Source: Labilithrix luteola
Lineage (GTDB): Bacteria; Myxococcota_A; Polyangia; Polyangiales; Polyangiaceae
NCBI RefSeq assembly: GCF_001263205.1
Contig: NZ_CP012333.1
Span: forward strand, 4,255,001-4,319,000
Reading direction: 5' to 3'
DNA: 64,000 bases
The notes beneath the pieces are model-generated. The model was given only the letters and a program-made list of their open reading frames with translations, had not been told where the DNA came from and ran no database searches. Positions 46,539-55,645 of this stretch are shown here, in pieces (the first letter of the stretch is position 1; each line of letters opens with the position of its first letter). A program made the translations under genes and the position numbers.

Positions 46539-47906
46539 TCAGGCCAAGACTTCGTCGCGCTCCGCCGCACGCAGACCAGGGGAGGAGTCGGTGGGAGTTC
46601 GAAGCGTCCCGGCCGCGGGCGCGTGCGTGTGCCAATCGCGAGTCGTGATCAGTCGAGCGCCACGACGAGAAAACAGGTAGCTCCACGTCCACTCGAGGAA
46701 CACCTGGACGCGGTTCTTGAAGCCCGTGAGCAGGAAGACGTGGACGAAGAGCCACGCCACCCACGCGATGTACCCGTGGAGCTTCATGCGCCCGCGTTGG
46801 CCAATGGCCTTGTGCTTTCCGATCGTCGCCATCGTGCCCTTGTCGACGTAGCGGAACGTCTGCGTGGCGGCGCCGCTGGTGAGGGCCAGGATATTGTCGG
46901 CGGCAAGGCGTCCTTCCTGGATGGCGGCCGGGGCGAGGCCGGGAACGAGCTGGCCATCGATTTCGAGATGCGCCGCGTCGCCGATCACGAAGGCCTCGGG
47001 ATGTCCTGGAATGCTGAGATCGGGCTCGACCATGACGCGTCCGGCGCGATCGACGGGAACGCCGAGCGTCCGCGTGACGACGTTCGCGGTGACGCCGGCG
47101 GCCCAAAACACGCTTCGCGACGGGATGAACTCGTTCCCGAAGCGAACGCCGTTCGCATCGATGTTGTCGACACGCTGATCGACGCGAACCTCGACGCCGA
47201 GTGACCCGAGATCGGTCGCCGCCTGATGGGACAGATCTTCGTCGAAGGCGGCGAGGACACGCGGCCCGGCTTCGATGAGCGTCACGCGCGCGTCGGCTGG
47301 ATTGATGCGCCGAAAATCCTTCACGAGGACGGTGCGCGCGAGGTCGGCGATCGCTCCCGCGAGCTCCACGCCCGTGGGACCGCCGCCGACGATGACGAAG
47401 TTGAGCAACGCATGCTGCTCGGTGGGATCGGGCTCGTTCTCGGCCGCCTCGAAGGCCGACAGGACGCGCCGCCGGATCTCCGTTGCTTGTTCGACCGTCT
47501 TGAGCCCTGGCGCGAAGTCCTCCCAGCCTTCTTTGCCGAAGTAGCTGTGCTGCGCACCGGTGGCGACGATCAGGTAGTCGTACGCGATGCGCACGCCGCC
47601 CTTTCCCTCGACGAACTTCTGCTCGAGGTCGATGTTCTCGACGCGCCCGAGGTGCACCGACACCTCCGGCTCTTCCGAGAACTGCGTACGAATGGGAACG
47701 GCGATGTCCGACGGGTTCAGCCCCGCTGTCGCCACCTGATAGAGGAGCGGCTGGAAGAGGTGATGGTTTCGCTGATCGATCAGCGAGACGCGCAGGAGCC
47801 CGGGCGATCGGCTCAGGCGCTTCGCTGCCGCGAGTCCGCCGAAACCCCCGCCGATGACGATCGCGTGCTTTTGTCCCGGCTTCAGCGCCGGACGGAACGG
47901 TTCCAT
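46539..47906 (-). CDS. ndh: Type II NADH dehydrogenase (NDH-2)
   Basis: A 455-residue membrane-associated flavoprotein that oxidises NADH and reduces quinone without pumping protons. FAD site AIVIGGGFGGLAAAK near 15-29, NAD site FVIVGGGPTGVELAGAI near 170-186, and FVIGDAAHLE near 303-312 (second FAD contact). The C-terminal hydrophobic segment (KLHGYIAWVAWLFVHVFLLTGFKN) is the membrane anchor. It supplies quinol to the ACIII-caa3 chain encoded elsewhere in the window. Convergent with the amylase gene, 3 bp apart. Confidence 0.95.
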   Translation of the reverse strand: MEPFRPALKPGQKHAIVIGGGFGGLAAAKRLSRSPGLLRVSLIDQRNHHLFQPLLYQVATAGLNPSDIAVPIRTQFSEEPEVSVHLGRVENIDLEQKFVEGKGGVRIAYDYLIVATGAQHSYFGKEGWEDFAPGLKTVEQATEIRRRVLSAFEAAENEPDPTEQHALLNFVIVGGGPTGVELAGAIADLARTVLVKDFRRINPADARVTLIEAGPRVLAAFDEDLSHQAATDLGSLGVEVRVDQRVDNIDANGVRFGNEFIPSRSVFWAAGVTANVVTRTLGVPVDRAGRVMVEPDLSIPGHPEAFVIGDAAHLEIDGQLVPGLAPAAIQEGRLAADNILALTSGAATQTFRYVDKGTMATIGKHKAIGQRGRMKLHGYIAWVAWLFVHVFLLTGFKNRVQVFLEWTWSYLFSRRGARLITTRDWHTHAPAAGTLRTPTDSSPGLRAAERDEVLA

Positions 47907-48071
47907 CGCGTGTGTCTCCTCACGCCGTTGCGTGGCTGAGCGAGCTGAACGACCAGAAGAGCGTCTGCTCGTGGTAAGGCAAACATCCGGCCACCGCGCG
48001 TCCGATTGAGCTCGTTTTTCGCGCTGCTTCTGACCTGCTTTCGCGCCGATTTTCGTCCCCGCTCGTCAATC

Positions 48072-48131
48072 CGGCCGAGCTTTCTCGGCCGTTCGCGTCC
48101 TCGCACGTCGCATTCTGCCGCCATCGATGGC
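48072..48131. promoter_or_regulatory. Inverted repeats between ndh and ttcA
   Basis: A perfect 8-bp hairpin CGGCCGAG-CTTT-CTCGGCCG (48072-48091) and a separate perfect 12-bp palindrome GCCATCGATGGC (48120-48131) lie in the 245-bp gap between the divergent ndh and ttcA genes. The second is 20 bp before the ttcA ATG. Either may be an operator. No gene is visible in the gap. Confidence 0.35.
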
Positions 48132-48151
48132 ATGAGTAGGGCGGAGTGCCC

Positions 48152-49012
48152 ATGAGCCAGGCCGTGAAGAGACACGATCGCTACCTCGCCCGGACGGTTC
48201 GCGACACCTGTCAGCGTCATGGGTTGCTTCGCGCGGGTGATCGCGTGCTCGTCGCGCTGTCGGGCGGCAAAGACAGCTATACGATGTTGCAGCTGCTGCG
48301 AGGGTACGTGCGGTCCCTCGATTACGAGGTGCGGCTCGTCGCGGTCCATCTCGATCAACGGCAGCCCGGTTACGACGGCTCGAAGCTCGTCGCGTGGCTC
48401 GAACAGAGCGGTGTCGACTACGAGATTCTCTCCGAAGATACCTTCTCGGTCGTGACCGAGAAGCTCGAAGCGGGAGCCACCTATTGCTCCCTTTGCTCGC
48501 GATTGCGTCGCGGGATTCTGTATTCGGCGGCCGAGCGTCTCGGCTGCAACAAGGTGGCACTCGGTCATCATCGCGACGACGGACTCGAGACCTTCCTCTT
48601 GAATCTGTTCTATGGCGGCAAGCTCCAGGCGATGCCCGCCTCGTTCACGACGGACGATGGGCGCTTCGAGGTCATCCGCCCACTCATCGATTGCGCCGAA
48701 GCGGACATTGCCGAGTACGCCGTTGCGCACGAGTTTCCCATCCTGCCTTGCAACCTCTGTGGTTCGCAGGAAGGCCTGAAGCGGGAACGCGTGTCGGAGC
48801 TGCTTGCGAGCTTGGAAAAAGAGAATCCGAACGTGCGTGCGATTATGGCGACTGCGCTCGCGAACGTTCGTCCGTCGCATCTGCTCGATACCGAAGTTCG
48901 CGATGCATGGCTGGCGCGGCCCGATCATGTCAGGCCGACGAATGCGGCTCGTCGCGAGACCCACTTCCAGGCCTTGCCGGTTCGCGGCAGGCGTTTGACG
49001 GTTCTCGAATAG
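48152..49012 (+). CDS. ttcA: tRNA 2-thiocytidine synthetase TtcA
   Basis: A 286-residue ATP-dependent thiolase of C32 in tRNA. PP-loop ALSGGKDSYTML near 36-47, the iron-sulfur Cys pair YCSLCSRLRRG near 112-122 and LPCNLCGSQ near 201-209, and the GHHRDDGLETFLLNLFYGG block near 139-157. These fix the TtcA assignment and it is of normal length. The ATG at 48152 follows GGAG by 5 bp; a GTG two codons earlier is less good. Confidence 0.95.
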   Translation: MSQAVKRHDRYLARTVRDTCQRHGLLRAGDRVLVALSGGKDSYTMLQLLRGYVRSLDYEVRLVAVHLDQRQPGYDGSKLVAWLEQSGVDYEILSEDTFSVVTEKLEAGATYCSLCSRLRRGILYSAAERLGCNKVALGHHRDDGLETFLLNLFYGGKLQAMPASFTTDDGRFEVIRPLIDCAEADIAEYAVAHEFPILPCNLCGSQEGLKRERVSELLASLEKENPNVRAIMATALANVRPSHLLDTEVRDAWLARPDHVRPTNAARRETHFQALPVRGRRLTVLE

Positions 49013-49021
49013 GGCCTGCGC

Positions 49022-50011
49022 TCAGTTCGCGATCGGCTCGGACGCCGAGGGCGCGTTGGAGAGAGGCAGGCGCAGGACGAAGTGGCTGCCCTTGCCCTCC
49101 TGGCTGACGAAACCGATGGCACCGTTGTGCCGGAGCAACGTCTCGCGCGCGAGATAGAGACCGACGCCCATGCCGCCGGAGTCGTAAGGCGTGTCGGTGT
49201 GCGCGCGGTAGAAGCTCTCGAAGATGCGTGACTGTTTATCGACGGGAATGCCGATGCCGTGGTCTTTGACCTTCACCACCGCCTCGTCGCCCTCCTTCTC
49301 GACGAGAACGCGAATCTCTCCATGACCGGGAGAGAACTTCACCGCGTTCGAAACCACGGCATCGACGGCGCGTTCGAGGCGCGCACGGTCTCCGTTCACC
49401 CAGACGGACGGCTCGCTTTCCACGTTGATGGGCTGGTCTGGAGCCTTGCCCGAGGTCGTCGTGACGATGGTCTTCACGAGCTCGGCGAGATCGAACGTCG
49501 TCAGCACGAACGGCACACGGCCCGTCTGCAACTGCGTCATGCTGAGGAAGTTCTCGACGAGGTGGGTGATGCGGTCGGTTCCGCGGTTCATCGCGCCGAG
49601 GAGGGGCGTGACGTCCGAGGGCAGGCTGTCGGCGCGTCTCAAGAGGAGCTGTGAGTAGCCCTTGATGATGGTGATGGGCGTCTTGAGCTCGTGGGCGGCG
49701 ACGCGCAGGAACTGATCTTTCAGCTCGTCGAGTGCACGGAGCTCACGGACCTGTTCGCGGATCTGAGCGTCGGCTTCCTTGAGGCGCGTCACCATCGAAT
49801 TCACGGCGTCGGAGAGATCGCCCATCTCGTCGAGCGTGTAGACCGGAACGCGTCCGGCGGCCGCCGCACTGCGTGCTTCGGCGACTCTGCGAACCGCGAC
49901 GGCCACCGTTTTGACCGGCGTGACCACGCCGCGGCTCAGCTCGCCTCGCGCTCGCCTCGCGCTCGTCCGCCCTCGATCCGAGCCTCGTTTGCCGTTCTGG
50001 CTCAGCGGCAA
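49022..50011 (-). CDS. HAMP-like histidine kinase without a transmembrane sensor
   Basis: A 329-residue kinase. A HAMP-like segment (TPVKTVAVAVRRVAEA... DEMGDLSDAVNSMVTRL) covers about residues 30-85, then a linker coiled coil, the H-box FLRVAAHELKTPI near 100-112, N-box VSNAVKFSPGHGEI near 220, and ATP lid motifs DHGIGIPVDKQSRIFESFYR and GMGVGLYLARE. The 28 residues ahead of the HAMP part are Arg-rich and there is no membrane helix. The start is not certain (TTG 50011, or GTG 49927). A 5-prime deletion or frame change that removed a membrane sensor is likely. No response regulator is adjacent. Confidence 0.8.
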   Translation of the reverse strand: MPLSQNGKRGSDRGRTSARRARGELSRGVVTPVKTVAVAVRRVAEARSAAAAGRVPVYTLDEMGDLSDAVNSMVTRLKEADAQIREQVRELRALDELKDQFLRVAAHELKTPITIIKGYSQLLLRRADSLPSDVTPLLGAMNRGTDRITHLVENFLSMTQLQTGRVPFVLTTFDLAELVKTIVTTTSGKAPDQPINVESEPSVWVNGDRARLERAVDAVVSNAVKFSPGHGEIRVLVEKEGDEAVVKVKDHGIGIPVDKQSRIFESFYRAHTDTPYDSGGMGVGLYLARETLLRHNGAIGFVSQEGKGSHFVLRLPLSNAPSASEPIAN

Positions 50012-50035
50012 CGTGCGGCCACCTATCGTCGAGGC

Positions 50036-50554
50036 CTACGCGGCGATGGCGAGCGGGATCTCCTGAACGACGCTGCGCGTGGTCATGAACGCGGCGACGA
50101 GGAGCGAGAGAACGCGATCGGCGAGGCGGTGGGCCTTCGTCGTCGGCGTCCAGCCTTCGTTGCCGTTCGTGTCCACGAAGGGCGCGACGAAGCCGGAGTC
50201 GAGCATCGTGTTCATGAGCAGACGCGCCGTCGCGAAGTCCGTCTCGTCGAGCAGCGTGAGGGCTTCGACGACCTCGTCGTGCGCCGCATCGATGATGTCT
50301 TCGATCGTCGTCACGTCGATCTCGCGGAGCGACGGCCGCGCGCTCTCCGGCGCGTCCGACACGTTGTGCGCGACGCGCGAGTACGGTCCCATCAGCCACA
50401 TCGCGAGCTCCGCCTTGCCCCAGAAGCGAGAGTCGTGGAGAAACGCCTGCGCGATGTCGTAACAGTCGGCGGCGAACTCGGACGCCGTCGTCCGGCGCAT
50501 CGAGATCATGGTGGCGGCAGTCGATTGGGCGGCGATTTCGGCGGCGAGCTTCAT
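50036..50554 (-). CDS. Hypothetical protein (172 aa)
   Basis: Not recognised. A mainly helical cytoplasmic protein with no signal peptide. Visible segments: ADCYDIAQAFLHDSRFWGKAELAMWLMGPYSRVAHNVSD near 29-67, an acidic helical centre (TTIEDIIDAAHDEVVEALTLLDE) and a C-terminal helix with VLSLLVAAFMTTRSVVQ. It lies 24 bp upstream of the histidine kinase on the same strand and may be co-transcribed with it. No function is proposed. Confidence 0.65.
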   Translation of the reverse strand: MKLAAEIAAQSTAATMISMRRTTASEFAADCYDIAQAFLHDSRFWGKAELAMWLMGPYSRVAHNVSDAPESARPSLREIDVTTIEDIIDAAHDEVVEALTLLDETDFATARLLMNTMLDSGFVAPFVDTNGNEGWTPTTKAHRLADRVLSLLVAAFMTTRSVVQEIPLAIAA

Positions 50555-50870
50555 GGTGACCTCTCGACCCGTCTAGAGCATCGGCCGTGCCACCCGCGGG
50601 ACGCCTCGCGCGCGACGTCTCGGAGCACGTTCGGAGGCCTGGAATTCAGCGGATTTTCGCGTGTCGTAGGGCTGCGTCGGAAGACCGTGACAGCCGTTTG
50701 GCGCCGGCGTCACCGCCCTGACGGAAGGCGGGCGGGCGCGACGAGGGCCGCCACTTCGATGGCGGCGTCGTTTGGTTGACGCTCTCCTGTACGGCCCTCC
50801 TTGCGGGCGCAGGTTCCGGAGGCCGCGCCGGAGCGTGACGGTCGCGAAGGGCTAGGGTAGACGCACGGTC
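50555..50870. other. Non-coding gap upstream of thiD
   Basis: 316 bp between the divergent hypothetical gene and thiD. No gene and no convincing TPP riboswitch (no CUGAGA-type core or conserved thi-box stem) can be seen. A TTGACG stands near 50778 without a clear -10 partner. Confidence 0.6.
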
Positions 50871-51704
50871 ATGACCAGCCCTCCGAACGCGCTCACCATC
50901 GCCGGCATCGATCCGAGCGGGGGTGCGGGCATCTACGCCGACCTCAAGGCCTTCTCTGCGCTCGGGGCCTACGGCTGCGGAGTGGTCGCTGCGCTGACGG
51001 CGCAGAACACGCGCGCGGTGACCGGCGTTCACGCGCCCCCGATCGAGTTTCTCCGCCTGCAGCTCGACACGCTCTTCGAGGACGTTCGCATCGATGCGGT
51101 GAAGATCGGCATGCTCGCGAGCGCGGAGATCGTGTCGACCGTGGCCGACCGGCTCGCGCATTACGGGGCCGACCGCGTGGTCGTCGATCCGGTCATGGTC
51201 GCGAAGAGCGGCGACCTCCTGCTCGCGAAGAGCGCCGTGGCGATGCTCCGCGACGTCCTCCTGCCACGGACGTTCGTCGTCACTCCGAACCTCCCGGAGG
51301 CGGGCGTGCTCCTCGGCGAAACGGCGCCCGACTCCGTGAAGACGATGTTCGGCGCCGCCGAGCGTCTCCGCGCGATGCTGCCGACCGACTCGGAGCGATG
51401 GGTGCTCCTCAAGGGCGGACACTTGCCGGGGCACGAGGTCGTGGACCTGCTCTTCGACGGCGATCGGATGATCGAGTTCCGCTCGCCACGGATCGAGACG
51501 AAGAACACCCACGGCACCGGTTGCACATTGTCTGCGGCCATCGCCGCGTTGCTGCCGAAGTACGCGAGCGCGGAAGAGGCCGTCCGCGAAGCTCGCGCGT
51601 ACTTGCAGGAGGCGATGAGGGCCGCCGACGAGCTCGAAGTCGGGAGCGGCCACGGACCGGTTCACCACTTTCACGCGTGGTGGTCACGAAGCTCGGTGAG
51701 CTGA
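50871..51704 (+). CDS. thiD: Hydroxymethylpyrimidine (phosphate) kinase ThiD
   Basis: A 277-residue ribokinase-fold enzyme that phosphorylates HMP and HMP-P in thiamine synthesis. Markers: IAGIDPSGGAGIYADLKAF near 10-28, VVVDPVMVAKSGDLLL near 103-118, VTPNLPEAGVLLG near 138-150, and NTHGTGCTLSAAIAALLPKY near 211-230 (anion hole and catalytic Asp/Cys region). Start is at the ATG at 50871. It is single here, without thiE or thiC neighbours. It ends 47 bp before a convergent, frameshifted MBL gene. Confidence 0.95.
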   Translation: MTSPPNALTIAGIDPSGGAGIYADLKAFSALGAYGCGVVAALTAQNTRAVTGVHAPPIEFLRLQLDTLFEDVRIDAVKIGMLASAEIVSTVADRLAHYGADRVVVDPVMVAKSGDLLLAKSAVAMLRDVLLPRTFVVTPNLPEAGVLLGETAPDSVKTMFGAAERLRAMLPTDSERWVLLKGGHLPGHEVVDLLFDGDRMIEFRSPRIETKNTHGTGCTLSAAIAALLPKYASAEEAVREARAYLQEAMRAADELEVGSGHGPVHHFHAWWSRSSVS

Positions 51705-51750
51705 TCGGATCCGAGCCGCTTCGTTCGAACGCGGGCGGGCGCGCCGCTTC

Positions 51751-52706
51751 TCATTCGTGCGCGAGCGTTTGGTGACCCAGGCGCACGTCCATGGCGGGGT
51801 GGGCGGCGGCGAACTTGCGGAGGCGCGCGAGGCTCTCGACGCTCTTCTCGCGATCGGCCGAGAAGTCGCCCGGCTCGACGCCATTCTTCCAGCCCCAGGC
51901 CGTGTGACATGCGTCGCCGACGAGCAGAACCGGGCCGTTCTCCGTTCGCGCGAGATACGCCGTGCTCCCCGCGGAGTGACCGGGCACCCATAGCGCGAAG
52001 AGCGATTGGTCGCCGAAGACATCGGTGACGCCCTCGAACGCCCCATCGGGATCGGGGAGAAGCGCCACTCGCCCGACGGCGCGAAGCCCTCGAGCGCCCG
52101 ATCGGTGTTGCCGCGAACGAAGAGGTTCATGAACGAGTGCTCGTCGAGCTCGCCGGGGCCCGTGTAGACGGGAACGTCCTTGGGAACGTCGGGCAGGCCG
52201 GCGACGTGATCGAGGTGCGCGTGCGTCAGAAACACGCCGCGGATGGGCTCGGGATGCGAGGCCAGCCAGTCACCGAGCGGCGCGAGGAACGTCATCTTCT
52301 CGCGATGCAGGAACGAGGCAACGAGCCCACGGATGGCCGCCTTGTCCGGATCGTCGCGGAGCGCGCGCTCGACGCCGGTGTCGACGAGGTACGTTCCCTT
52401 CGTGGGGTGACGAATGACGTGGAAGTAGACGTCGATCGGCTCCTCGCCGCTCTTCAGGCCCGCGGCCTTGGCCTTCGGGTGGTCGAGGTTGACGAGGCCC
52501 TCCAGCGGCACGGCCCACTTGATGGAGGTCACGGTCTCGACGGTGAGCGGTCCCTTCTGATCGACCACGGACTCGAGCGCATGCGTACGCGAAGGCGAAC
52601 CTGCCGAGGCGGCCACGTGGGGATGTGTCGAGGCTGCACACCCTTCGACGGCGAAGAGAGCGACGGCGAGGAGACCAACGAGTGAGCGAGTGAACGTCGT
52701 CTTCAT
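51751..52706 (-). pseudogene. MBL-fold lipoprotein with a single-base frameshift
   Basis: Read from the ATG at 52706 it encodes a lipoprotein (lipobox VEGCAAS) of the metallo-beta-lactamase superfamily, with THAHLDHVAGLPD near 166-178. At about 52066-52072 the frame breaks: upstream ends RALEGFAPSGEW, downstream resumes in another frame as ALLPDPDGAFEGVTDVFGDQ, keeping a GDACH metal segment and ending at 51751. Inserting one G (GAG-GTG) would give one continuous frame of 318 residues, so a 1-bp deletion or sequencing error explains it. It is divergent from a LysR gene. Confidence 0.85.
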
Positions 52707-52734
52707 GACCAGGACTATGCCCATGCTCTGAGGT

Positions 52735-52768
52735 ATGGTTGAGACCATGAAATCGGATGGAGCCATCC
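52735..52768. promoter_or_regulatory. Two adjacent perfect dyads in the LysR/MBL divergent promoter
   Basis: ATGGT-TGAG-ACCAT (52735-52748) and GGATGG-AG-CCATCC (52755-52768) are perfect dyads. They lie 28 and 48 bp upstream of the MBL start and 4-24 bp before the LysR ATG. Neighbouring recognition and activation sites are typical of LysR-type promoters. Confidence 0.45.
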
Positions 52769-52772
52769 AGAA

Positions 52773-53693
52773 ATGAATGGGCAAGCCGCGCCCGCCTGGG
52801 ACGACGTCCGGCTCTTTCTCGCCATCGCCGAGCAAGGAAGCATCGGGAAAGCCGCCAAGGCCCTCGGCATGGCTCAGCCTACGGTGAGCCGACGTCTCGC
52901 CGAGATCGAGGCGAGCTACGGCTTTCCGCTCTTTCGCCGGACTCCGAGCGGCGTGTCGCTGACCTCGCGCGCCGAGCGTCTCGTGGCGCCGGCCAAACGC
53001 ATGGCCGAGTGGGCTGCTGAAGTGGCTCGCGCGATCGATGACCCCAACGCGGGACCCCGGGGCGTGGTTCGCATCACGGCGCCACCGGGGGTCGCGATGG
53101 ACTTCCTCGCGCCGTTTGCCGGCTGGCTACGCCAGAAACGACCAGGTATCGCGCTCGATGTCCTGTCGACCGTCGGCGTGCTCGACTTGTCGCGAGGCGA
53201 AGCCGATCTGGCGCTACGGGCGGTGAGTACGACGCGAGGCGATCTCGTTCGCGTGGCCGTCCTCGAACAAGACGTCGCGTTCTTCGCGAGCGCCGATTAC
53301 GCAGCGCGGCTGCCGAAGGGCTACGGCTATGCCGACGTGGACTTCGTCGGTTGGGCCCCGCCCTACGAGATGCTTCCGCCCAACCCGCAGCTCGCCAAGC
53401 TCGTGCCCGGCTTCGCGCCCGTGTTCACGTCGGACAGCTTCCTCGTGCAGCAAGCTGCAGCGGAGGCGGGCGCGGGGGCCATTCCACTTCCCAGGACCGG
53501 GCATCGCTTCTCGCGACCCTCCACGATGGTCGAGCTGTCGCTCGATCTCGGCCCGTACGCAAAGACCAGCACGATGCTCGTCGCCGCCCGGAGCGCGCTC
53601 GAGATCCCCCGTGTGCGGGTCGTTGCCGATCTGCTTCGCAAAGAGTTCGCCCACGCCCAGGCTCTCGTCAAACGTCCACGAGGGAAGGTGTAG
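52773..53693 (+). CDS. LysR family transcriptional regulator
   Basis: A 306-residue regulator. Winged helix near 18-50 (SIGKAAKALGMAQPTVSRRLAEIEASYGFPLFRR) and an effector domain from about 95 to 295 with GVVRITAPPGVAMDFLAPFAGWL and a later DLALRAVSTTRGDL segment. Its divergent neighbour is the frameshifted MBL lipoprotein, so its natural target may be lost. Start at ATG 52773 follows the paired dyads. Confidence 0.92.
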   Translation: MNGQAAPAWDDVRLFLAIAEQGSIGKAAKALGMAQPTVSRRLAEIEASYGFPLFRRTPSGVSLTSRAERLVAPAKRMAEWAAEVARAIDDPNAGPRGVVRITAPPGVAMDFLAPFAGWLRQKRPGIALDVLSTVGVLDLSRGEADLALRAVSTTRGDLVRVAVLEQDVAFFASADYAARLPKGYGYADVDFVGWAPPYEMLPPNPQLAKLVPGFAPVFTSDSFLVQQAAAEAGAGAIPLPRTGHRFSRPSTMVELSLDLGPYAKTSTMLVAARSALEIPRVRVVADLLRKEFAHAQALVKRPRGKV

Positions 53694-53764
53694 AGCTTCG
53701 ACGGCGCGACAAGGATTCGCGCGTCGCGTCGCCCTCGAGCCCCGGGTTTCTCTCGGACGGCGCT

Positions 53765-55513
53765 ATGGTTGCGCCGATGGTCCTCGTTCGCTTTCTCGGG
53801 CTTCTGCTCGACCTTCTGCTGTTCCCGCTGCGCGCTCTTTGGAAATCGCGCGCGGTTCCCGAAGGTGCGTTCGTAACCCTCACGATCGACGGCGCCGTGG
53901 CGGACGTCGTCGCCAAACCACGTTTCTGGCAGTTTCGCGCTCGCAAGGCCACGTCGCTCCACACCCTCGCGACGACGGTGAAACTGATCGCTGCCGATGA
54001 GCGCGTGCGAGGTCTCCTCGTCACCATCGAGAATCTCCAAGCAGGCATGGCCACGGCCTCCTCGCTGCGCGCGCTGCTCGCGACTCTTCGCGCCGCCGGC
54101 AAAGAGGTGATCGTCCATTTACCCTTGGGCGCCGGCACCAAGGAGGTCCTGGTCGCCATGGGCGCGAGCAAGGTCTACGTCGGTCCAGCCACGCAGCTAG
54201 CTCCGCTCGGATTTCTCTCGAGCACGCGTTACTTCAAGAATGCTCTCGAGAAGGTCGGCGTCGAGCCCGAGGTCTTCGCGTGTGGCGAGTTCAAGTCCGC
54301 CGGCGAGACGCTGGTGCGTGACTCGATGAGCGATGCGCAACGCATGCAGCTCGGTCGACTGCTCGACAGTTTCCAGGGCACGCTGGTCGCGGCCATCGCG
54401 GATGGTCGCAACGTCAGCATGGAGCGCGCGCGTGCCATCGTCGACGAGGCTCCGTACTTCGGCGAGGAGTGCGTTCGCGCAGGTCTCTGTGACGGCGTGG
54501 CTTACGAAGACGAGTTGCCCGCATTGCTCGGCATCCAGCCCGCCAAAGATGGCAAGAAGGCGCGGCACGAACTCCACGAGAAGTTCGTCGACGACGGCGA
54601 TTACGTGGCGATTCGCGAGCGGCCGCTTCTCCGCCCGCTGAAACGCCCGCCCGTCATCGGCGTCATTCCCGTTCACGGTGCCATCGCGCATTCACCGATG
54701 CCCTTCGGCGGTCGGGTGGCAACCGACGAGCACGTCATCCGCATGGTGCGTGCTGCGCGACGAAATCGGCGCGTGGTCGGCATCGTGCTCCACGTGGACT
54801 CGCCAGGCGGCAGTGCGCTCGCGTCGGATCGCATGCACCACGAGATCGTGCAGCTGGCGCGCGAAAAGCCGCTCGTCGTCTGCATGTCGAACGTGGCTGC
54901 GAGCGGCGGCTACTACGTGGCCGCGCCCGCGCATCGAATCGTCTGCGAGAAGACGACCATCACGGGGTCCATCGGCGTCGTCGCCGCGCGGCTCACCGCC
55001 GAGCCGCTTCTCGCGCGCTTCGGCATCGTCACCGAGACCCTTCGACGAGGTGAGCATGCCGGCTTGCTCTCGCCGTCGCGGCCGCTCTCGGACGACGAGC
55101 GCGCGGCCGTCCATCGCGAGCTCGAAGCGACGTATCGCACGTTCGTGCGCGTCGTGGCGAGCGGTCGCAAGATGCGCGAAGAGGAGGTCGAGGCGCTGGC
55201 GCGCGGTCGCGTCTACACGGGCACCGACGCGCTCGACCGAGGGCTCGTCGATGCCCTCGGAGGCTTCGACACGGCGCTCGAGGAGCTACGTCGTCTGCTC
55301 CCGGTCGACGTGCGCGACAGGGCGAAGCCGCAGGTCGTCAAGACGCCACGCAAGCACGTCACGTGGCTCCCGCCGCCGTCCGAGGGCGAAACGGGGCGCA
55401 AGGCGGCCGAGGCCATGATCGGGGCCGTACTGCCCGACAGCGCACGCACGCTCCTCGGGCTGGCGGTGACCGGTGAGCGGGCTCTCGCGCTCTGGACGGG
55501 GGAAATTCGCTGA
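53765..55513 (+). CDS. sppA: Signal peptide peptidase SppA, 67-kDa type
   Basis: A 582-residue membrane serine protease that degrades released signal peptides. N-terminal helix near 5-25, then two repeated protease-like domains. The first holds GEFKSAGETLVRDSM near 178-192 (general-base Lys), the second DSPGGSALASDRMHHEI near 345-361 and ASGGYYVAAPAHR near 380-392 (catalytic Ser in ASGG). Length and two-domain layout match E. coli-type SppA. Start at 53765 is favoured over 53777. It follows the LysR gene by 71 bp. Confidence 0.93.
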   Translation: MVAPMVLVRFLGLLLDLLLFPLRALWKSRAVPEGAFVTLTIDGAVADVVAKPRFWQFRARKATSLHTLATTVKLIAADERVRGLLVTIENLQAGMATASSLRALLATLRAAGKEVIVHLPLGAGTKEVLVAMGASKVYVGPATQLAPLGFLSSTRYFKNALEKVGVEPEVFACGEFKSAGETLVRDSMSDAQRMQLGRLLDSFQGTLVAAIADGRNVSMERARAIVDEAPYFGEECVRAGLCDGVAYEDELPALLGIQPAKDGKKARHELHEKFVDDGDYVAIRERPLLRPLKRPPVIGVIPVHGAIAHSPMPFGGRVATDEHVIRMVRAARRNRRVVGIVLHVDSPGGSALASDRMHHEIVQLAREKPLVVCMSNVAASGGYYVAAPAHRIVCEKTTITGSIGVVAARLTAEPLLARFGIVTETLRRGEHAGLLSPSRPLSDDERAAVHRELEATYRTFVRVVASGRKMREEEVEALARGRVYTGTDALDRGLVDALGGFDTALEELRRLLPVDVRDRAKPQVVKTPRKHVTWLPPPSEGETGRKAAEAMIGAVLPDSARTLLGLAVTGERALALWTGEIR

Positions 55514-55577
55514 ACACCCAGACGGGCCCGGAGTGCCGCATCGTCGCTCTTCGCCACGATCGTTCGCGACACATTTC

Positions 55578-55593
55578 CCCTGAATTTCCAGGG
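55578..55593 (+). terminator. Short inverted repeat after sppA
   Basis: CCCTG-AATTTC-CAGGG is a perfect 5-bp-arm dyad 65 bp after the sppA stop and 53 bp before the transporter start. It may be a weak terminator or an operator of the transporter gene. No T-tract follows. Confidence 0.25.
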
Positions 55594-55645
55594 CCGGCGC
55601 TCGCGGTGGCACGATCCCAGCCGGGCGTGCTACAGCACCCTGGCA

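Noticed and set aside
49938..49960. Mobile-element end at the GCTCGCCTCGC tandem repeats
   Set aside because: No transposase, terminal inverted repeats or target duplication is visible; simple GC-rich repetition is enough to explain it.
50555..50870. TPP riboswitch upstream of thiD
   Set aside because: The conserved thi-box core and its flanking stems cannot be found in this gap.
50646..51674. Minus-strand open frame opposite thiD
   Set aside because: Antisense to a gene with all ThiD motifs; no protein-like pattern of its own.
55607..55622. Sigma-54 promoter before the nickel/cobalt transporter (TGGCACG with GG-N10-GC)
   Set aside because: The -24 part is perfect but the -12 reads CAGC instead of TTGC, so the match is too weak to call.
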